DNA of 42,664 nucleotides from Meiothermus cerbereus DSM 11376 (GCF_000620065.1 NZ_JHVI01000027.1:1-42664); one strand, 5' to 3'. Positions 22,482 through 34,999 are shown, counted from the stretch's first letter. The notes: generated by a model from the letters alone, not told the origin. A program made the numbers and translations.

Positions 22482-22973
22482 ATGAACAAGAACTGGTTGT
22501 TTGCTGTGGCACTTCTAAGCTTGCTGCTGGGTGGCTCCCTCATCGCGCAAAACCGCCCCACACCGAACCGCATTGGCTATGTGGATGCCGAGAAGGTGGT
22601 GCAAGCCCACAAGGACTTCAAAAAGGTGCAGGACATCCGCAATCAGGCCGAGCGTGAATTAAAGCCCATCCGCGACCAGCTTCAACCCCTCGAGGCCAAG
22701 CTGCGGGCCGGAAACGCCACCGCCAAAGAGCAGCAGGATTATCGTGTGCTGGCCCAAAGCCTGCAAGAAGCGGGCAAGAAATGGACTGACCGCACCAACG
22801 CTGCCCTGAAGCCGATCACTGAAGAAATTGACCAGGTCATCGCCCGGGTGGCCCAGCAGCAGGGCTTTGCCATGGTATTTGATAAGAAGGTGGCGGCCAC
22901 CAGTGGTCTGGTTGTTTATGCTGCCGACGAACTCGAGATCACCGATGCCGTGATCAAAGCCCTCCCCAAGTAA
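22482..22973 (+). CDS. Skp/OmpH family periplasmic chaperone, copy 2
   Basis: This 163-residue paralogue of the preceding gene has the same layout: signal peptide (MNKNWLFAVALLSLLLGGSLIAQ), RIGYVDAEKVVQAHKDFKKV, a charged helical hairpin, and KVAATSGLVVYAADELEIT at the end. GGAG lies 8-9 bases before the ATG, so unlike copy 1 it uses a ribosome site within the operon. It arose by tandem duplication and both copies look intact. They may form mixed trimers or serve different client proteins; that is inference. A hairpin follows. Confidence 0.9.
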   Translation: MNKNWLFAVALLSLLLGGSLIAQNRPTPNRIGYVDAEKVVQAHKDFKKVQDIRNQAERELKPIRDQLQPLEAKLRAGNATAKEQQDYRVLAQSLQEAGKKWTDRTNAALKPITEEIDQVIARVAQQQGFAMVFDKKVAATSGLVVYAADELEITDAVIKALPK

Positions 22974-22984
22974 GCTATACCTCG

Positions 22985-23019
22985 CAGGCCACAGGTTGCT
23001 ATAAAGCACCTGCGGCCTG
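22985..23019 (+). terminator. Hairpin after the skp pair
   Basis: CAGGCC-A-CAGGT (22985-22996) pairs with ACCTG-C-GGCCTG (23008-23019), making a long near-perfect stem. No T run follows, so termination is likely but not certain. Confidence 0.5.
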
Positions 23020-23101
23020 TAGCGTTGAGCAAGCTGATATACCGCCAACCACCAGAAATATAGCGTCTGCAACGCAACCCTTGTGCGCCCGGGCAATATG
23101 T

Positions 23102-23107
23102 TAGAAT
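23102..23107 (+). promoter_or_regulatory. -10 box of ftsK
   Basis: TAGAAT lies 8 bases before the ftsK ATG at 23116, consistent with a leaderless transcript. Confidence 0.55.
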
Positions 23108-23115
23108 CGTAAGCG

Positions 23116-25884
23116 ATGGCGAAGGGCAAATCCAAAGCAGGTAAAGCAGGCAAAGCCTCCCCCACGGAACGCAAGCGCGACCTCGAGGCTTTCGCTTTGC
23201 TGGTAATGGGACTGGCAGCGCTGCTGGCTGCCGCCATCTATTTTGGCTCCAATCTGGCTGGGCAGGTAGGCAGCAGTATTCAGGGGTTTTTCTGGGGCAA
23301 CCTGGGGTATCTGGCCTGGCTTATTCCCCCAACGCTGGCCTTGCTTAGCGTGTGGCTGCTGCTGGATCGGCCTCTGGGCGGTTTTGCCAGAACCACCGCC
23401 CTGGTATCGCTGGCAGGTGTAATCACCCTGCCACTGGTGGCCCATCTCTCCAGGCCTTCCGGGGGGCTGCTGGGCAGCAGCCTGCACGGTTTGTTGGTGG
23501 GCAATTTAGGCAATTTCGGCCTGCTCATTCCCCTGCTGGCCCTCAGTTTGGTGGCCGACCTGGCTCTACACCGGAAGCCTGGTTTCCTCCTCAGCAAGGG
23601 TTTTCGGCGCGTCGTGCTGGCAGGCAGGCGTTTGTACCAGGCCTTTCGCCTTTCCCAGGCGGCCAATCGGCTGCTTCAGGAGGTTCGGGCTCTGGCTATG
23701 CGCTACCCCGAACACAAGGCCTTGCTAACCCTACAAACAGACCTCGAGGCTTTTCGCCGCAATCCCCAAGACCGCGAGGCCATCGAGGGGCTGGCCCGGT
23801 TGCTGAACGACTTTAAAACCGAACGCAGCAAAGAGTTAGCGGGTAAGCTGGCCGCCGAGGCGCGTCCCCTTGCGGAACGCCTCGAGCGCCTGGCTGCTGC
23901 GCTGGCTGCGCCGCTACAAGGCGATGGTCTGGCCCAGACCTTGGAGGAACGCCGCGCAGCCCTGCTGCTGGAGATTGGCGCGCTGCTTAGCAAAACCCAG
24001 ACCCTCACCCGCCAGGCCGAGGCTGCCGCCAAAGTGCTGGCCAGCCCCAGCACGGCACGGGTTTTGCTAACGCTCTTAGACGAGCACCAAAACCGCCTGG
24101 CGGCCTGGCAGGAATGCGAAGCCCTTACACGGAACCTGGAACAGCGGGTAGACGGCTGGCTGCGCTGGGAAGAGTGGGTGGAGTCTGCGCCGCTGGAAGC
24201 CCATCCGGCTGGGCTACGGGTTTTGCTGGAAAAGGGCCTGCAGGCCGAACCACCCGCCTTCGAGGTGGCAACGGCCAGGCCCCCCGCCGAGCCGACCTTC
24301 GACTTCGATCTGATCTTCCCCGAACCCGACAGGGTGCAGACTGCCGGCAAAACGGCTGCGCCGGAAAACCCCATAAGCAAGAGCACAAGCACCCCCGTTT
24401 CTTCCGCTTCGGCCAGGTCTTCGACAGCCCTAAGGCTGCCAGGCTTCGATCTACTTGATCCCCCCGAGCCTCCTCGCTTCGACCCCAAGATTCTGGAATA
24501 CAACACCCAGCGGCAGGTTGAGCTCATCAACAACACGCTGAAGCATCACGGGGTGGAGGCCCGGGTGGTGAGCTGGTCCCGCGGGCCCACGGTTACGCGT
24601 TTCGAGCTCGAGCCCGCCCCCGGTGAAAAAATCAGCCGGGTGCAGAACCTCCACAACGACCTGGCCCTGGCCCTGGCCGCCGGCTCGGTGCGTATCGAGG
24701 CACCCATCCCGGGCAAAAGCGTGATTGGCCTCGAGGTGCCCAACACCGAGCGTGAGCTGGTGCGCTACAGCGAGGCCATCCAGTCCAGCGCCTTTACCCG
24801 CAGCAAAGACACCCTGCCGATGGTACTGGGCAAGAGCATCGACGGCGAGGTCTGGGTGAGGGATCTGGCCCGCATGCCGCACCTGCTGATTGCCGGCTCT
24901 ACTGGCTCGGGTAAGTCGGTGGCGGTCAATACCCTCATCACCAGCCTGCTCTTCAAGTACCTAGCCACCGAGCTGCGCTTCTTGATGATTGACCCCAAGA
25001 TGGTGGAGCTTACGCCCTACGAGGGTATCCCGCACCTGGTGCGGCCGGTGGTGACCAACCCCGCCGACGCCGCCGGGGTACTCCTGGGCGCAGTAGCCCA
25101 CATGGAGCGGCGCTACAAGATGATGAGCCAGGTGGGCGCGCGCAACCTCGAGCAGTTCAACCAAAAGATGCGGGCCGCAGGCGAGGCCACCCTGCCCTAT
25201 CTGGTCATCGTGATTGATGAGCTGGCCGACCTGATGATTACCGCCCCCAAGGAAGTGGAACAGGCCATTTTGCGCCTGGCCCAGATGGCCCGCGCCACCG
25301 GGATGCACCTGATCCTGGCTACCCAGCGCCCCTCGGTGGACATCCTGACCTCGCTCATCAAGGTTAATATCCCCGCCCGGATGGCCTTCGCGGTCTCGTC
25401 GGGCTTCGATTCCCGCACCATCCTGGATACCTACGGGGCCGAGCGGCTGGTAGGGCAGGGCGATATGCTCTTCCACCAGCCGGGTCTGCCCAAGCCAGTG
25501 CGCCTGCAAGGCCCCTTCCTATCCGAGACCGAGGTGCACCGCATCGCCGCCTTCTTGCGCGAACAGAGCTTCGAGGACGCCTTCGTGGTGCAGTACGGCA
25601 GCGATTTTGAAGGCCCCCTGAACCTGGGCGGGGGCGGGGGGGCTGATGCGGGTGAGATCGACTTTGGCGACCCCCTGCTCAAGAAAGCCGCCGAGATTGT
25701 GATTGAGGAGGGCTACGCCTCAGTCTCGAGGCTTCAGCGCCGACTCTCGGTGGGGCACGCCCGCGCCGGCAAGCTGGTAGACGCCCTCGAGGCCATGGGC
25801 ATCGTGGGGCCGCACCAGGGCAGCAAGCCCAGGGATGTGCTGATTACCCGCGACCAGCTACCGGAGTACTTTGGCGGAGGATAG
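23116..25884 (+). CDS. ftsK: DNA translocase FtsK/SpoIIIE
   Basis: FtsK is a septum-anchored hexameric ATPase that pumps chromosomal DNA during division. The 922-residue protein has about four to five membrane helices between residues ~28 and ~165. A charged helical linker (~170-380) and a Pro/Ser-rich segment (~390-450) follow. The motor has an alpha part, then Walker A GSTGSGKS (~594-601) and Walker [14 protein letters not shown] (~695-707). The C-terminal gamma winged helix (~855-922; [42 protein letters not shown]) normally reads KOPS-type orientation sites. All parts appear intact. A repeat of family A lies 36 bases downstream. Confidence 0.95.
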   Translation: MAKGKSKAGKAGKASPTERKRDLEAFALLVMGLAALLAAAIYFGSNLAGQVGSSIQGFFWGNLGYLAWLIPPTLALLSVWLLLDRPLGGFARTTALVSLAGVITLPLVAHLSRPSGGLLGSSLHGLLVGNLGNFGLLIPLLALSLVADLALHRKPGFLLSKGFRRVVLAGRRLYQAFRLSQAANRLLQEVRALAMRYPEHKALLTLQTDLEAFRRNPQDREAIEGLARLLNDFKTERSKELAGKLAAEARPLAERLERLAAALAAPLQGDGLAQTLEERRAALLLEIGALLSKTQTLTRQAEAAAKVLASPSTARVLLTLLDEHQNRLAAWQECEALTRNLEQRVDGWLRWEEWVESAPLEAHPAGLRVLLEKGLQAEPPAFEVATARPPAEPTFDFDLIFPEPDRVQTAGKTAAPENPISKSTSTPVSSASARSSTALRLPGFDLLDPPEPPRFDPKILEYNTQRQVELINNTLKHHGVEARVVSWSRGPTVTRFELEPAPGEKISRVQNLHNDLALALAAGSVRIEAPIPGKSVIGLEVPNTERELVRYSEAIQSSAFTRSKDTLPMVLGKSIDGEVWVRDLARMPHLLIAGSTGSGKSVAVNTLITSLLFKYLATELRFLMIDPKMVELTPYEGIPHLVRPVVTNPADAAGVLLGAVAHMERRYKMMSQVGARNLEQFNQKMRAAGEATLPYLVIVIDELADLMITAPKEVEQAILRLAQMARATGMHLILATQRPSVDILTSLIKVNIPARMAFAVSSGFDSRTILDTYGAERLVGQGDMLFHQPGLPKPVRLQGPFLSETEVHRIAAFLREQSFEDAFVVQYGSDFEGPLNLGGGGGADAGEIDFGDPLLKKAAEIVIEEGYASVSRLQRRLSVGHARAGKLVDALEAMGIVGPHQGSKPRDVLITRDQLPEYFGGG

Positions 25885-25920
25885 CCACAATACGTTATGG
25901 TGCCTCGAGCTACACCGTTA

Positions 25921-26036
25921 CAAATGTCTTTGATTTGTTCTTTTTCTAGGGCCCCCGCCTGAAGCGCAGCAGCAACAGTTCGAAAAACGATGGTGCTTCA
26001 ACCCGTTCCTAACGGAACGATTCAGGCGGGGTTGAT
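25921..26036 (-). repeat. Interspersed repeat family A, copy 4 (reverse)
   Basis: Reads as the reverse complement of the other copies: it starts CAAATGTCTTTGATTTGTTC and ends TTCAGGCGGGGTTGAT. The arms CCCGCCTGAA and TTCAGGCGGG are kept. It sits between ftsK and the convergent protease gene, where it may act as a transcript end. Confidence 0.88.
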
Positions 26037-26054
26037 ATCACGCCTTGCCAAAAC

Positions 26055-27968
26055 CTACGGCCCCACATATAGCGTCCCCAGGTCGAGGGTGCTTCGGCCA
26101 CTCACCTGCACCAGGCGTTCCACCCTGGGCTCGCCGTTATCGCATAGACCATTGCCCGAGTCGTCACGGCAGGCGGTCACCAGGTAGCTTCCCGGCACCA
26201 GATGGGTTTGAAACTGCCCATTCACCACCGGAACCTGCCTGGAGCTGGGACCACTGAAGCTGACTACAAAATCGCCTTTGGGCAAGGTCCAGGCAAAAGC
26301 GCCCGGCAGGTTGAGCAGGCCATGCCCATAGGCATCGTCGCGGCCAGGAGCGCCCAGGTCGGTCAGGTTGGCGCGAAGCAGGTTCCAGGCCTCGCTGGCC
26401 GTGCTGGCCCGGCCACTCGACAATAACATGGCCAGGGCCGCCGCTACCTGGGGGGTGGCCTGGGAAGTGCCCATATAGAAGGTGTAGTTGGGTAAGTTGG
26501 TGGTGTAATTCCAGGTGGTTGAAAGAATACCACCGCCGGGCTGGGTGGTGTTGCCACCCGGGGCTGCCACATCTACCCTGCTGTTTTGTTGGCTATAGAA
26601 GGTCACTTGATTGTTCTGATCGGTGGCCGCAACTGAGATAGCCCCTGGGCAAGAAGCTGGATAGACCATCGCACCAGGACTCCGGTTCTGAAAATTACCG
26701 GCAGCTGCCACTACCAGCACCCCCCGCGCAACCACATCCGCCACCGCCTCGCACATTATGTGAGAGAAGTTTGGCGCACCCAGCGAAAGATTGATGACCT
26801 GCACAGGCCGGGGGTTGAGCAGCGTCTGGCCGGCTTTCTGCACCGGAATGCCCGCGGCATAGCGGATGGCCAGGGCCACGTCCTCGAAAGTACCATTGCC
26901 ACTCGGGTCTAATACCCGCAGCGGCAGCACCTTGATGGGGGCATTGTAGGCCATCCCGACGATGCCCGAGTCGGTGCAGGTGGGGCAGGCCGGCGTAAAG
27001 GTACCGCTGGTCGCCACCATAATGCCGGTTACGTGGGTTCCGTGGCTGCCCCCGGTCGGGGCCTGCTGGTCGCACGGGTCGGTGGGGTCGGTGTCGCCGG
27101 GGTTGTTGGGGACGGGGGAACCACAGGGGCCGTCGGGAGGCGCGGCGTCGCCCACAAAATCGTAGGCGCCTTCCCCGGGATGCCAGAGCTTACCTGCAAG
27201 GTCGGGGTGGTCGTAGCGCACCCCGGTATCCACCACCGCTACCGTGATGGGGTTTGGGTAGGTTTGCAGGTACGTAAAGCGTGCGCCGGTGGTGCGCAGG
27301 TACCACTGCTGGGGGTAAAACTGGTCGGTGGGCTCGCCCTGGGCCGTTACGATGCCGTTTATTTCGGCCCACTCCACGCTGGGGTCGAGGCGCAGACGCT
27401 GCAACAACGCCGCTGGGCTCGAGGTAGAAAGCTTAGTTACACGGCCCACCTGGTCGTGCGAGAGCACCCGGACTCCCTGGGGCAAGGCCACTGCCCGCAG
27501 GTCTCGGCGGTACTTGACCAGGATCTCGGTTTGCTTCGCGCTTTGGGTTTCCGGCAGAGCCTGAGCGGACATTGCTCGAGTTCCCAGGCCTATGGTCTGG
27601 GCGTTGGGGGGCCCCCCCTCGGCCACCGCACCCACCACCCGCACCAGGGGCAGGCGCACTTCAACCGTGGCTTCCACGTCGCCCGAGACCATCAGGCGGC
27701 CAGTGTACTCCGGCTGGTCGGCAACCTCGCCGGCAAAATCGGCCTTGAGCTGAACCACTTTGGGGCCGATACCGCTGCTGGGGCTTACCCTGAACCAGTT
27801 GCTGAGTGCATCTACGCGCCAGGCCACGTTGGTACCCACCCGCAAGGCCAGGCTGCCCTCGAGGCCCTCCATAACCACCACGCCAGGAATGGTGTGGGCC
27901 GGGGCCAAAGCCCCCTGGGTCGAGCAGCCTGCCAGCACCAGCAAAACCGAAAGAATATAGAGGCGCAT
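26055..27968 (-). CDS. Subtilisin-like serine protease, lipoprotein (S8 family)
   Basis: The 637-residue protein begins with a lipoprotein signal (MRLYILSVLLVLAGC, Cys15), so it is probably anchored outside the cytoplasm. Residues ~30-115 form a beta-rich domain, and ~145-205 look like an inhibitor/propeptide region (EILVKYRRDLRAVALPQGVRV). The catalytic domain has Asp247 (VAVVDTGVRYDHPDL), His309 (GGSHGTHVTG), oxyanion Asn425 (AAAGNFQNRS) and Ser502 (YMGTSQATPQVAAALA). A C-terminal ~70-residue beta domain follows (YLVTACRDDSGNGLCDNGEPRVERLVQV), which has an Asp-rich calcium-like loop. Promoter TTGACT-16-TAGTGT ends 7 bases before the ATG, so the mRNA is leaderless. The catalytic set is complete. 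Confidence 0.93.
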   Translation of the reverse strand: MRLYILSVLLVLAGCSTQGALAPAHTIPGVVVMEGLEGSLALRVGTNVAWRVDALSNWFRVSPSSGIGPKVVQLKADFAGEVADQPEYTGRLMVSGDVEATVEVRLPLVRVVGAVAEGGPPNAQTIGLGTRAMSAQALPETQSAKQTEILVKYRRDLRAVALPQGVRVLSHDQVGRVTKLSTSSPAALLQRLRLDPSVEWAEINGIVTAQGEPTDQFYPQQWYLRTTGARFTYLQTYPNPITVAVVDTGVRYDHPDLAGKLWHPGEGAYDFVGDAAPPDGPCGSPVPNNPGDTDPTDPCDQQAPTGGSHGTHVTGIMVATSGTFTPACPTCTDSGIVGMAYNAPIKVLPLRVLDPSGNGTFEDVALAIRYAAGIPVQKAGQTLLNPRPVQVINLSLGAPNFSHIMCEAVADVVARGVLVVAAAGNFQNRSPGAMVYPASCPGAISVAATDQNNQVTFYSQQNSRVDVAAPGGNTTQPGGGILSTTWNYTTNLPNYTFYMGTSQATPQVAAALAMLLSSGRASTASEAWNLLRANLTDLGAPGRDDAYGHGLLNLPGAFAWTLPKGDFVVSFSGPSSRQVPVVNGQFQTHLVPGSYLVTACRDDSGNGLCDNGEPRVERLVQVSGRSTLDLGTLYVGP

Positions 27969-27975
27969 CTACTTC

Positions 27976-28003
27976 ACACTAGCGCCGTAGAGGCATAAGT
28001 CAA
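27976..28003 (-). promoter_or_regulatory. Protease promoter, leaderless
   Basis: On the minus strand, TTGACT (28003-27998), 16 bases, TAGTGT (27981-27976), then 7 bases to the ATG at 27968. Confidence 0.65.
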
Positions 28004-28042
28004 GCCAGTTTTGAACAATACCAACTGGTTGCGAAGAGCACT

Positions 28043-30301
28043 CTAGTCACCCGCAACCGCCGTAAATCGCCTGTGTTCCAGGTAACGCTCCAGCAAAAAC
28101 AACAGCAGCGCCAGGGCAAGGAGTGGCAGTTGCAGGTTCAGGGCTTTGCGGCCCTCCAGGCGGCGGAGTTCGTCGGTGCTGGCAAGCAACTGGCCTCCGC
28201 TGGCTTCCGCAAGCTGGCCCAGGTTGGCCCGGCCATCCTCCAGGCGCCACTCCGGCAGGCTGGGCAAGGCAAATCGCAAGCGCGGTTGTTCATTCTCGAA
28301 GACCACCGCCTGGCCCGTAGCTTCCTTGGGCAAGCGGGCCTCGAAGCGCAGGGGCCCGGTAGGGGCAAAGCTCTGTTCCAGCCCGCTTGCCCGCAGGCTC
28401 GGGCGTTCAAACTGGCCCTCGAGCAGCACCTTTACAAAATCGTCCTCCCGTATGGCCTGCACACGGGGGCGGGCCGGGGTCTGCGCAAGCCAGCGCACCA
28501 GCTCGGCCAGAAGGGCAGAGGCGCCTGGCCAGTCCTGCCAGGAGCGCGAAAGGTCGGTGGTCAGGGCCGCTACCCGGCCCCGCCCGCTCTCCCCCACCGC
28601 CAGTACGGCGCCCTCGCCCGAGCTGAGCAGGGTCTGGGCCCAGGGTTTGGTTCTGGCTGGCAGTATCACCCGCAGGGCAGAAGGGTTGGTGTCGCGGGTG
28701 ACAGGATGTGGCCGCACCGAAACCGGGAAGTTGCCCTCGAGGGCTTCCCGCTTGAAGGCCCGCTGGGCCTCCTCGAGGAAAAAGCGGGGCAGGTCTTGCG
28801 GGCTGGGCACATCCCAGAAGCTGCCGCCCCCAGCCTGGGCCAGCTCACGCAAAAACTGGCGGTCGGCGTCAGCTCCAATCGCCACCGTGCTGGTTTTGAT
28901 CTTGGGGCTGGCATCGCGGGCCGCATCGAACAGATCGGGGGTTACATCGGCGGCCAGCCCATCGGTCAGGGCGATGACCTGTTTGGATGCGGTAGGGACT
29001 TGCTCTAAAGCCTCCAGGGCCTCGAGGTAGGCCCGGCGAATCATGGTGCCTCCCCCTGCCGAGGTAGACAGCAACAGGCTCTCGGCCTCTTTGCGGCCCT
29101 GCTCGGTCATGGGCCGCGGGCGGAACAGCCAGCGCGGGCGGTCGGAGAAAATTACCACCCCGATGTAGTCCTGGGGGCGTGCCGAGCGGATTAGCTCGAG
29201 CGAACCCACCACCGCCAACCCCAGCTTGTCGGCCTCGAGCATGCTGCCCGAGACATCCAGCACCAACACGATCCCCACCCCACCTGGCTCTTCCAGCGGC
29301 TCCACCGGCAGGCTATCGGCCAGGCTGGTGCGCTCCCAGCCACCAAAAAACAATCCCCTGGGGGTGGCCGTCCACAAGAGGCTGCCGCCCTGGTTCAAAA
29401 AGCTTTGCAGGGCATCCAGCTCGGCAGCCGATAGATCCCGCGCCCCTACCCCCAGGGCCACCACCTCGGCCCGGATTGGCAGGGTAATTTCTTGCCGCTC
29501 CTCCACGGCGAAACCCTGGGCTTTGAGGTAGCGGGCCAGGGCCGCATCCCCCAGCACCCAGACCCGGGTGGCGTCGGAGGGGCTTAGCTCGAGGCGGGCT
29601 TGTTCGCTACCCAAGGAACTCTCCACCTGCGCCGTTACCACAGCAGGCCCGTCCAACTGAAAACGATACCCCAGGCTGGTGCGCCCAGGTTCAAGCTCGA
29701 GGTCGCGCTCGAGCCGCCCCGCTGGGCCGTTTATGGTCAGCCTGGCCCGTATGCGCTCGGGGGACGATCCCCTATCGGGACTCGCTGGCGCTCGTGCACC
29801 AACGGACGAACCCCTATCGGGACTCGCTGGCGCTTGTGCAAAGGTGGAATCCAACACCGCCCGCACCTCGATGGTTTCACCCTTAGCAGGCAGGGCCGGG
29901 GCCAGAAGCGATAGTGAGATGTGGGGGCTGGGGGGCAGATAAATGCCATAGATGGGAATGCCTACCGGCTCGGCCTTATCCTGAAAAAGGCCATCCGAGA
30001 CCAGCACAATGCGGTCTGGGTTCAGGGCCTGGGCTTTCCGCAGCGCCTCTTTAAGCAGCGTACCCTCACCCAGATCCAGCCTGCGGGCCGTGGGCGAGGC
30101 CACCTGAACCGCCCCGCTGGCAAAAGCCACGTACTGCGCGCCCGGCAGATTTAGCTGCGGTGCCACCTCCCACACCGCCGCGCGCACCGAGGGGCTTTGG
30201 TCGAGCAACACAACGGTTCGCACCGGCCGCACAGGCAGGCTGGGCCCCCAGAATGCCAGCAGCAGCAAGGCCATCACGGCAGCGCGAAGCCAGAACAACA
30301 T
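28043..30301 (-). CDS. Membrane protein with von Willebrand factor A domain
   Basis: From ATG 30301 the protein has 752 residues. It opens with a membrane helix ([20 protein letters not shown]). Residues ~25-110 are a first VWA-like region ([14 protein letters not shown]). A beta-sandwich region, a glutamine-amidotransferase-like segment ([31 protein letters not shown]), and then the main VWA domain with the metal site DVSGS ([17 protein letters not shown]) follow. A last helix near the C-terminus ([17 protein letters not shown]) anchors it. A longer start at 30487 would run through the oppositely oriented HMA-like gene and is rejected; GATAAT lies 6 bases before 30301. It contains an in-frame 42-base tandem repeat (29769-29840). 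Partners may include MoxR/DUF58 proteins; a DUF58 gene lies at 38639. Confidence 0.82.
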   Translation of the reverse strand: MLFWLRAAVMALLLLAFWGPSLPVRPVRTVVLLDQSPSVRAAVWEVAPQLNLPGAQYVAFASGAVQVASPTARRLDLGEGTLLKEALRKAQALNPDRIVLVSDGLFQDKAEPVGIPIYGIYLPPSPHISLSLLAPALPAKGETIEVRAVLDSTFAQAPASPDRGSSVGARAPASPDRGSSPERIRARLTINGPAGRLERDLELEPGRTSLGYRFQLDGPAVVTAQVESSLGSEQARLELSPSDATRVWVLGDAALARYLKAQGFAVEERQEITLPIRAEVVALGVGARDLSAAELDALQSFLNQGGSLLWTATPRGLFFGGWERTSLADSLPVEPLEEPGGVGIVLVLDVSGSMLEADKLGLAVVGSLELIRSARPQDYIGVVIFSDRPRWLFRPRPMTEQGRKEAESLLLSTSAGGGTMIRRAYLEALEALEQVPTASKQVIALTDGLAADVTPDLFDAARDASPKIKTSTVAIGADADRQFLRELAQAGGGSFWDVPSPQDLPRFFLEEAQRAFKREALEGNFPVSVRPHPVTRDTNPSALRVILPARTKPWAQTLLSSGEGAVLAVGESGRGRVAALTTDLSRSWQDWPGASALLAELVRWLAQTPARPRVQAIREDDFVKVLLEGQFERPSLRASGLEQSFAPTGPLRFEARLPKEATGQAVVFENEQPRLRFALPSLPEWRLEDGRANLGQLAEASGGQLLASTDELRRLEGRKALNLQLPLLALALLLFLLERYLEHRRFTAVAGD
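29769..29840 (-). repeat. Two 30-base direct repeats, 42-base period, inside the VWA gene (family C)
   Basis: CCCCTATCGGGACTCGCTGG... occurs at 29769-29798 and again at 29811-29840 with one change (C to T). The 42-base period is 14 codons, so the frame is kept and the protein gains two copies of [10 protein letters not shown]. The flank GGGGACGATCCCC and the unit also resemble 41193-41235 inside a transposase gene. Confidence 0.85.
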
Positions 30302-30307
30302 GGGTTC

Positions 30308-30313
30308 ATTATC
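30308..30313 (-). promoter_or_regulatory. -10 box of the VWA gene
   Basis: GATAAT on the minus strand, 6 bases before the ATG. No clear -35 box is seen. Confidence 0.4.
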
Positions 30314-30355
30314 GAGTATCCCCCTTATGCAAAAGTAAACCGCAGATACCAGACC

Positions 30356-30384
30356 ATGACCAAGGGCCACGCATCCAATACAAT
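30356..30384 (+). promoter_or_regulatory. Promoter of the HMA-like gene
   Basis: ATGACC (30356-30361), 17 bases, TACAAT (30379-30384), then 10 bases to ATG 30395. Suggests a leaderless mRNA. Confidence 0.5.
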
Positions 30385-30394
30385 TAGAACCAGT

Positions 30395-30604
30395 ATGAAC
30401 CGAGTGTTGCTGGGTGTGCGGGGCATGGAGCGACCTGAGCAAGTAGCCAAGGTATCGGGCGCGATTAGAAGACTTGAAGGTGTGCACAGCGTCCAGCCTG
30501 CCGATAAAGGGCAGCTCGAGGTCGAGTACGACCCACAGCAGCTCACCGTGATGGACTTGATCCGGGTTGTGCGGGAGCAGGGCTTTCTAGCGGGCATGCT
30601 GTAG
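30395..30604 (+). CDS. Small HMA-fold-like protein lacking the metal-binding cysteines
   Basis: The 69-residue protein follows the heavy-metal-associated domain pattern: strand ([10 protein letters not shown]), helix ([14 protein letters not shown]), strand [23 protein letters not shown], then helix ([12 protein letters not shown]). Copper chaperones carry GMxCxxC at the first turn; here the sequence is GMERPEQ, so both cysteines are absent and copper binding is unlikely. The start at 30395 is chosen because a -10 box precedes it and upstream codons lack protein character. It diverges from the VWA gene. Function unknown; a regulatory or protein-binding role is one guess. Confidence 0.7.
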   Translation: MNRVLLGVRGMERPEQVAKVSGAIRRLEGVHSVQPADKGQLEVEYDPQQLTVMDLIRVVREQGFLAGML

Positions 30605-30722
30605 CACCCGATTCGGCCCACTAGAAACATCTAATTTTGGAAATCCCACTGGCTTGTTCCCTTGACCTAAAGAGTTTGTAAAAGACCACAGTGAACGTAT
30701 TTGAAGGGCTTTTTATCATTAA

Positions 30723-30745
30723 ACCCCCGGGTAGAACCCGGGGGT
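30723..30745 (-). terminator. Lipoprotein gene terminator
   Basis: ACCCCCGGG (30723-30731) pairs with CCCGGGGGT (30737-30745) around TAGAA. On the minus strand TTTAATGATAAAA follows. The stem is perfect and the T tail short. Confidence 0.65.
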
Positions 30746-30762
30746 AAGGGGGAAGCTGGCCT

Positions 30763-31923
30763 CTACCGGTTGTTGCAGGTAGAAGCCTCCATATGCTGGA
30801 TGAGATATTGCTCAAGAGACATGGTTTGCCCACTTGCAAAGGTCAAGGTGAGGTTCTCCCCAGGAACGCAGTTGCGGTTCTGGTCATTCAGCACACCCGT
30901 AAAGGTGACCGTTTGTCTATCCAAGGTCAGGTAGCCGCTCTGGATGGTAATGACTCCCGTGTTCTCGTCAACGTCTGTGATTTTGAAGTAAAGTCGGGCG
31001 GTGTGGTTCTGTGTGTCAAGTTTGACGTCCACCTCACCTGAGGAGGCGTTAAACTTCTCCAGGAGGCTACCGCACATTCCTGGGGTGCTTGAGCCGTTCA
31101 CTTGGAGTAAACCCTCGGTGTGAAGGGCGGAATCGTTGCCCTGGGTGAGTAGGTTTAGGTTCCAGCCAAAGGAGAGTTTTGTAGCGCTGGTGTTAAGGCT
31201 CAAATCTTGGAGATCCACCAAACGCCCCGTACCCGCAGGTCGATTGATGAATCCCTGAAGGGAGAGTCTCTCCGGCTCAAACAAGTACTTCCCAATCAAG
31301 CAGGTGCTGGAGCGCCACTGGGCTTGGAAGGTGGCCTCACCCTCGTTGGACCCGTTTTCACCCAGATCCAGCCGAGCAAAAGCCTTGGTAGGCATTTCCT
31401 CGAGGTATTGACCCTGCTGGTCATAGGGTTGGTGCAAGTAGACCGTAGGAGAAGCGGCTCCTTTAGTGGAGTAATTCCAGTCTACCAAGAGTTTGTTCCA
31501 CGCGCTTCCCTTCTGGTAGCGGATCTCCAGGTCGTCGCTTGAGCCAGCTAGAGTACAGCTACCACCGTTTGGACATTGCACCTGTCCTCTGGGCAGATCC
31601 CGCAGGTAGGCTTGAGGCAGAATGTTCCCGAGAAGGCTCTGGAAGCTGGGGAAGGGCTGCTGCAGATAAGTCAGGGGATCAATTTTCTGGACAAGAGGCT
31701 GCAGGCCCTGGCTGGATAACCCCACTTGAGGGAGTAGGCCTTGAAACTCCTGCTGCAGCTGTTGGATTGTTCCTTCAAGCTCCTGTCCAACGGCTCGGAA
31801 GTTTGCTGTTAGCTGGCCGGGTGTCGCAGAAGGAGTAGGCGTCCCACCACCACCACTTGTGCCACATGAAGCGAGGAGAATGCCTAAAACCAAAACGCTT
31901 ACAATCCTCCAATGGCCTTTCAT
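30763..31923 (-). CDS. Lipoprotein of unknown function
   Basis: The 386-residue protein has a lipoprotein signal (MKGHWRIVSVLVLGILLASC, Cys20), then a Gly/Thr/Ser/Pro linker (GTSGGGGTPTPSATPG). Residues ~40-75 are Gln-rich and helical (QELEGTIQQLQQEFQGLLPQVG). The remainder is beta-rich with several paired cysteines (QVQCPNGGSC, RSSTCLIG, PGMCGSLL, NRNCVPG, ASTCNNR) that could form disulfides outside the cytoplasm. GGAGGT lies 6 bases before the ATG, and a TTGACA promoter is present. I recognise no family. It is probably anchored in the envelope. Its GC content appears lower than in neighbouring genes, which may indicate a separate origin. Confidence 0.8.
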   Translation of the reverse strand: MKGHWRIVSVLVLGILLASCGTSGGGGTPTPSATPGQLTANFRAVGQELEGTIQQLQQEFQGLLPQVGLSSQGLQPLVQKIDPLTYLQQPFPSFQSLLGNILPQAYLRDLPRGQVQCPNGGSCTLAGSSDDLEIRYQKGSAWNKLLVDWNYSTKGAASPTVYLHQPYDQQGQYLEEMPTKAFARLDLGENGSNEGEATFQAQWRSSTCLIGKYLFEPERLSLQGFINRPAGTGRLVDLQDLSLNTSATKLSFGWNLNLLTQGNDSALHTEGLLQVNGSSTPGMCGSLLEKFNASSGEVDVKLDTQNHTARLYFKITDVDENTGVITIQSGYLTLDRQTVTFTGVLNDQNRNCVPGENLTLTFASGQTMSLEQYLIQHMEASTCNNR

Positions 31924-31941
31924 GTGTAGACCTCCACCTCA

Positions 31942-31970
31942 AGAGTATTTACTGTGTTGGGCGATGTCAA
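31942..31970 (-). promoter_or_regulatory. Promoter of the lipoprotein gene
   Basis: On the minus strand, a perfect TTGACA (31970-31965), 17 bases, and a poor -10 TACTCT (31947-31942). GGAGGT follows before the ATG. Confidence 0.55.
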
Positions 31971-32260
31971 CCTGATTCTAGAGAACCATAACACCATAAA
32001 CATCATTTACAGTTAGGCCCCCATGCAGGTAACATAGGGACGTCTGAGGCAGGGCGCACCCGCCCAGGCATGGAAACCAGCCCAAAACCAAAACGGAGCT
32101 GTCCGTTGTACACAACCCACTTTCTACATCAGGGTTGGAGTACGCTATGGTGTTTACACCAAGCCAATCGCAGTATTCTGTACAAGCACTTACTGCGTTC
32201 AGTTTGGCGGTGCTGGGGTTATGCCTGAACCACTAGACGGCTTGTCACAAAGGAGAAACT
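31971..32260. promoter_or_regulatory. acnA upstream region with two related palindromes
   Basis: No gene is seen here. GTTGTACACAAC (32105-32116) and GGTGTTTACACC (32149-32160) share the pattern G-K-TGT-NN-ACA-M-C with centres 44 bp apart. They could be sites for a dimeric regulator of acnA. A possible -10, TATTCT, lies at about 32174-32179. AAGGAG precedes the acnA ATG. Confidence 0.35.

Positions 32261-34999
<2,739 letters not shown>

Noticed and set aside
30302-30487. 62-codon N-terminal extension of the VWA protein
   Set aside because: It overlaps the divergent HMA-like gene and its promoter, and lacks protein character; ATG 30301 is followed directly by a membrane helix.
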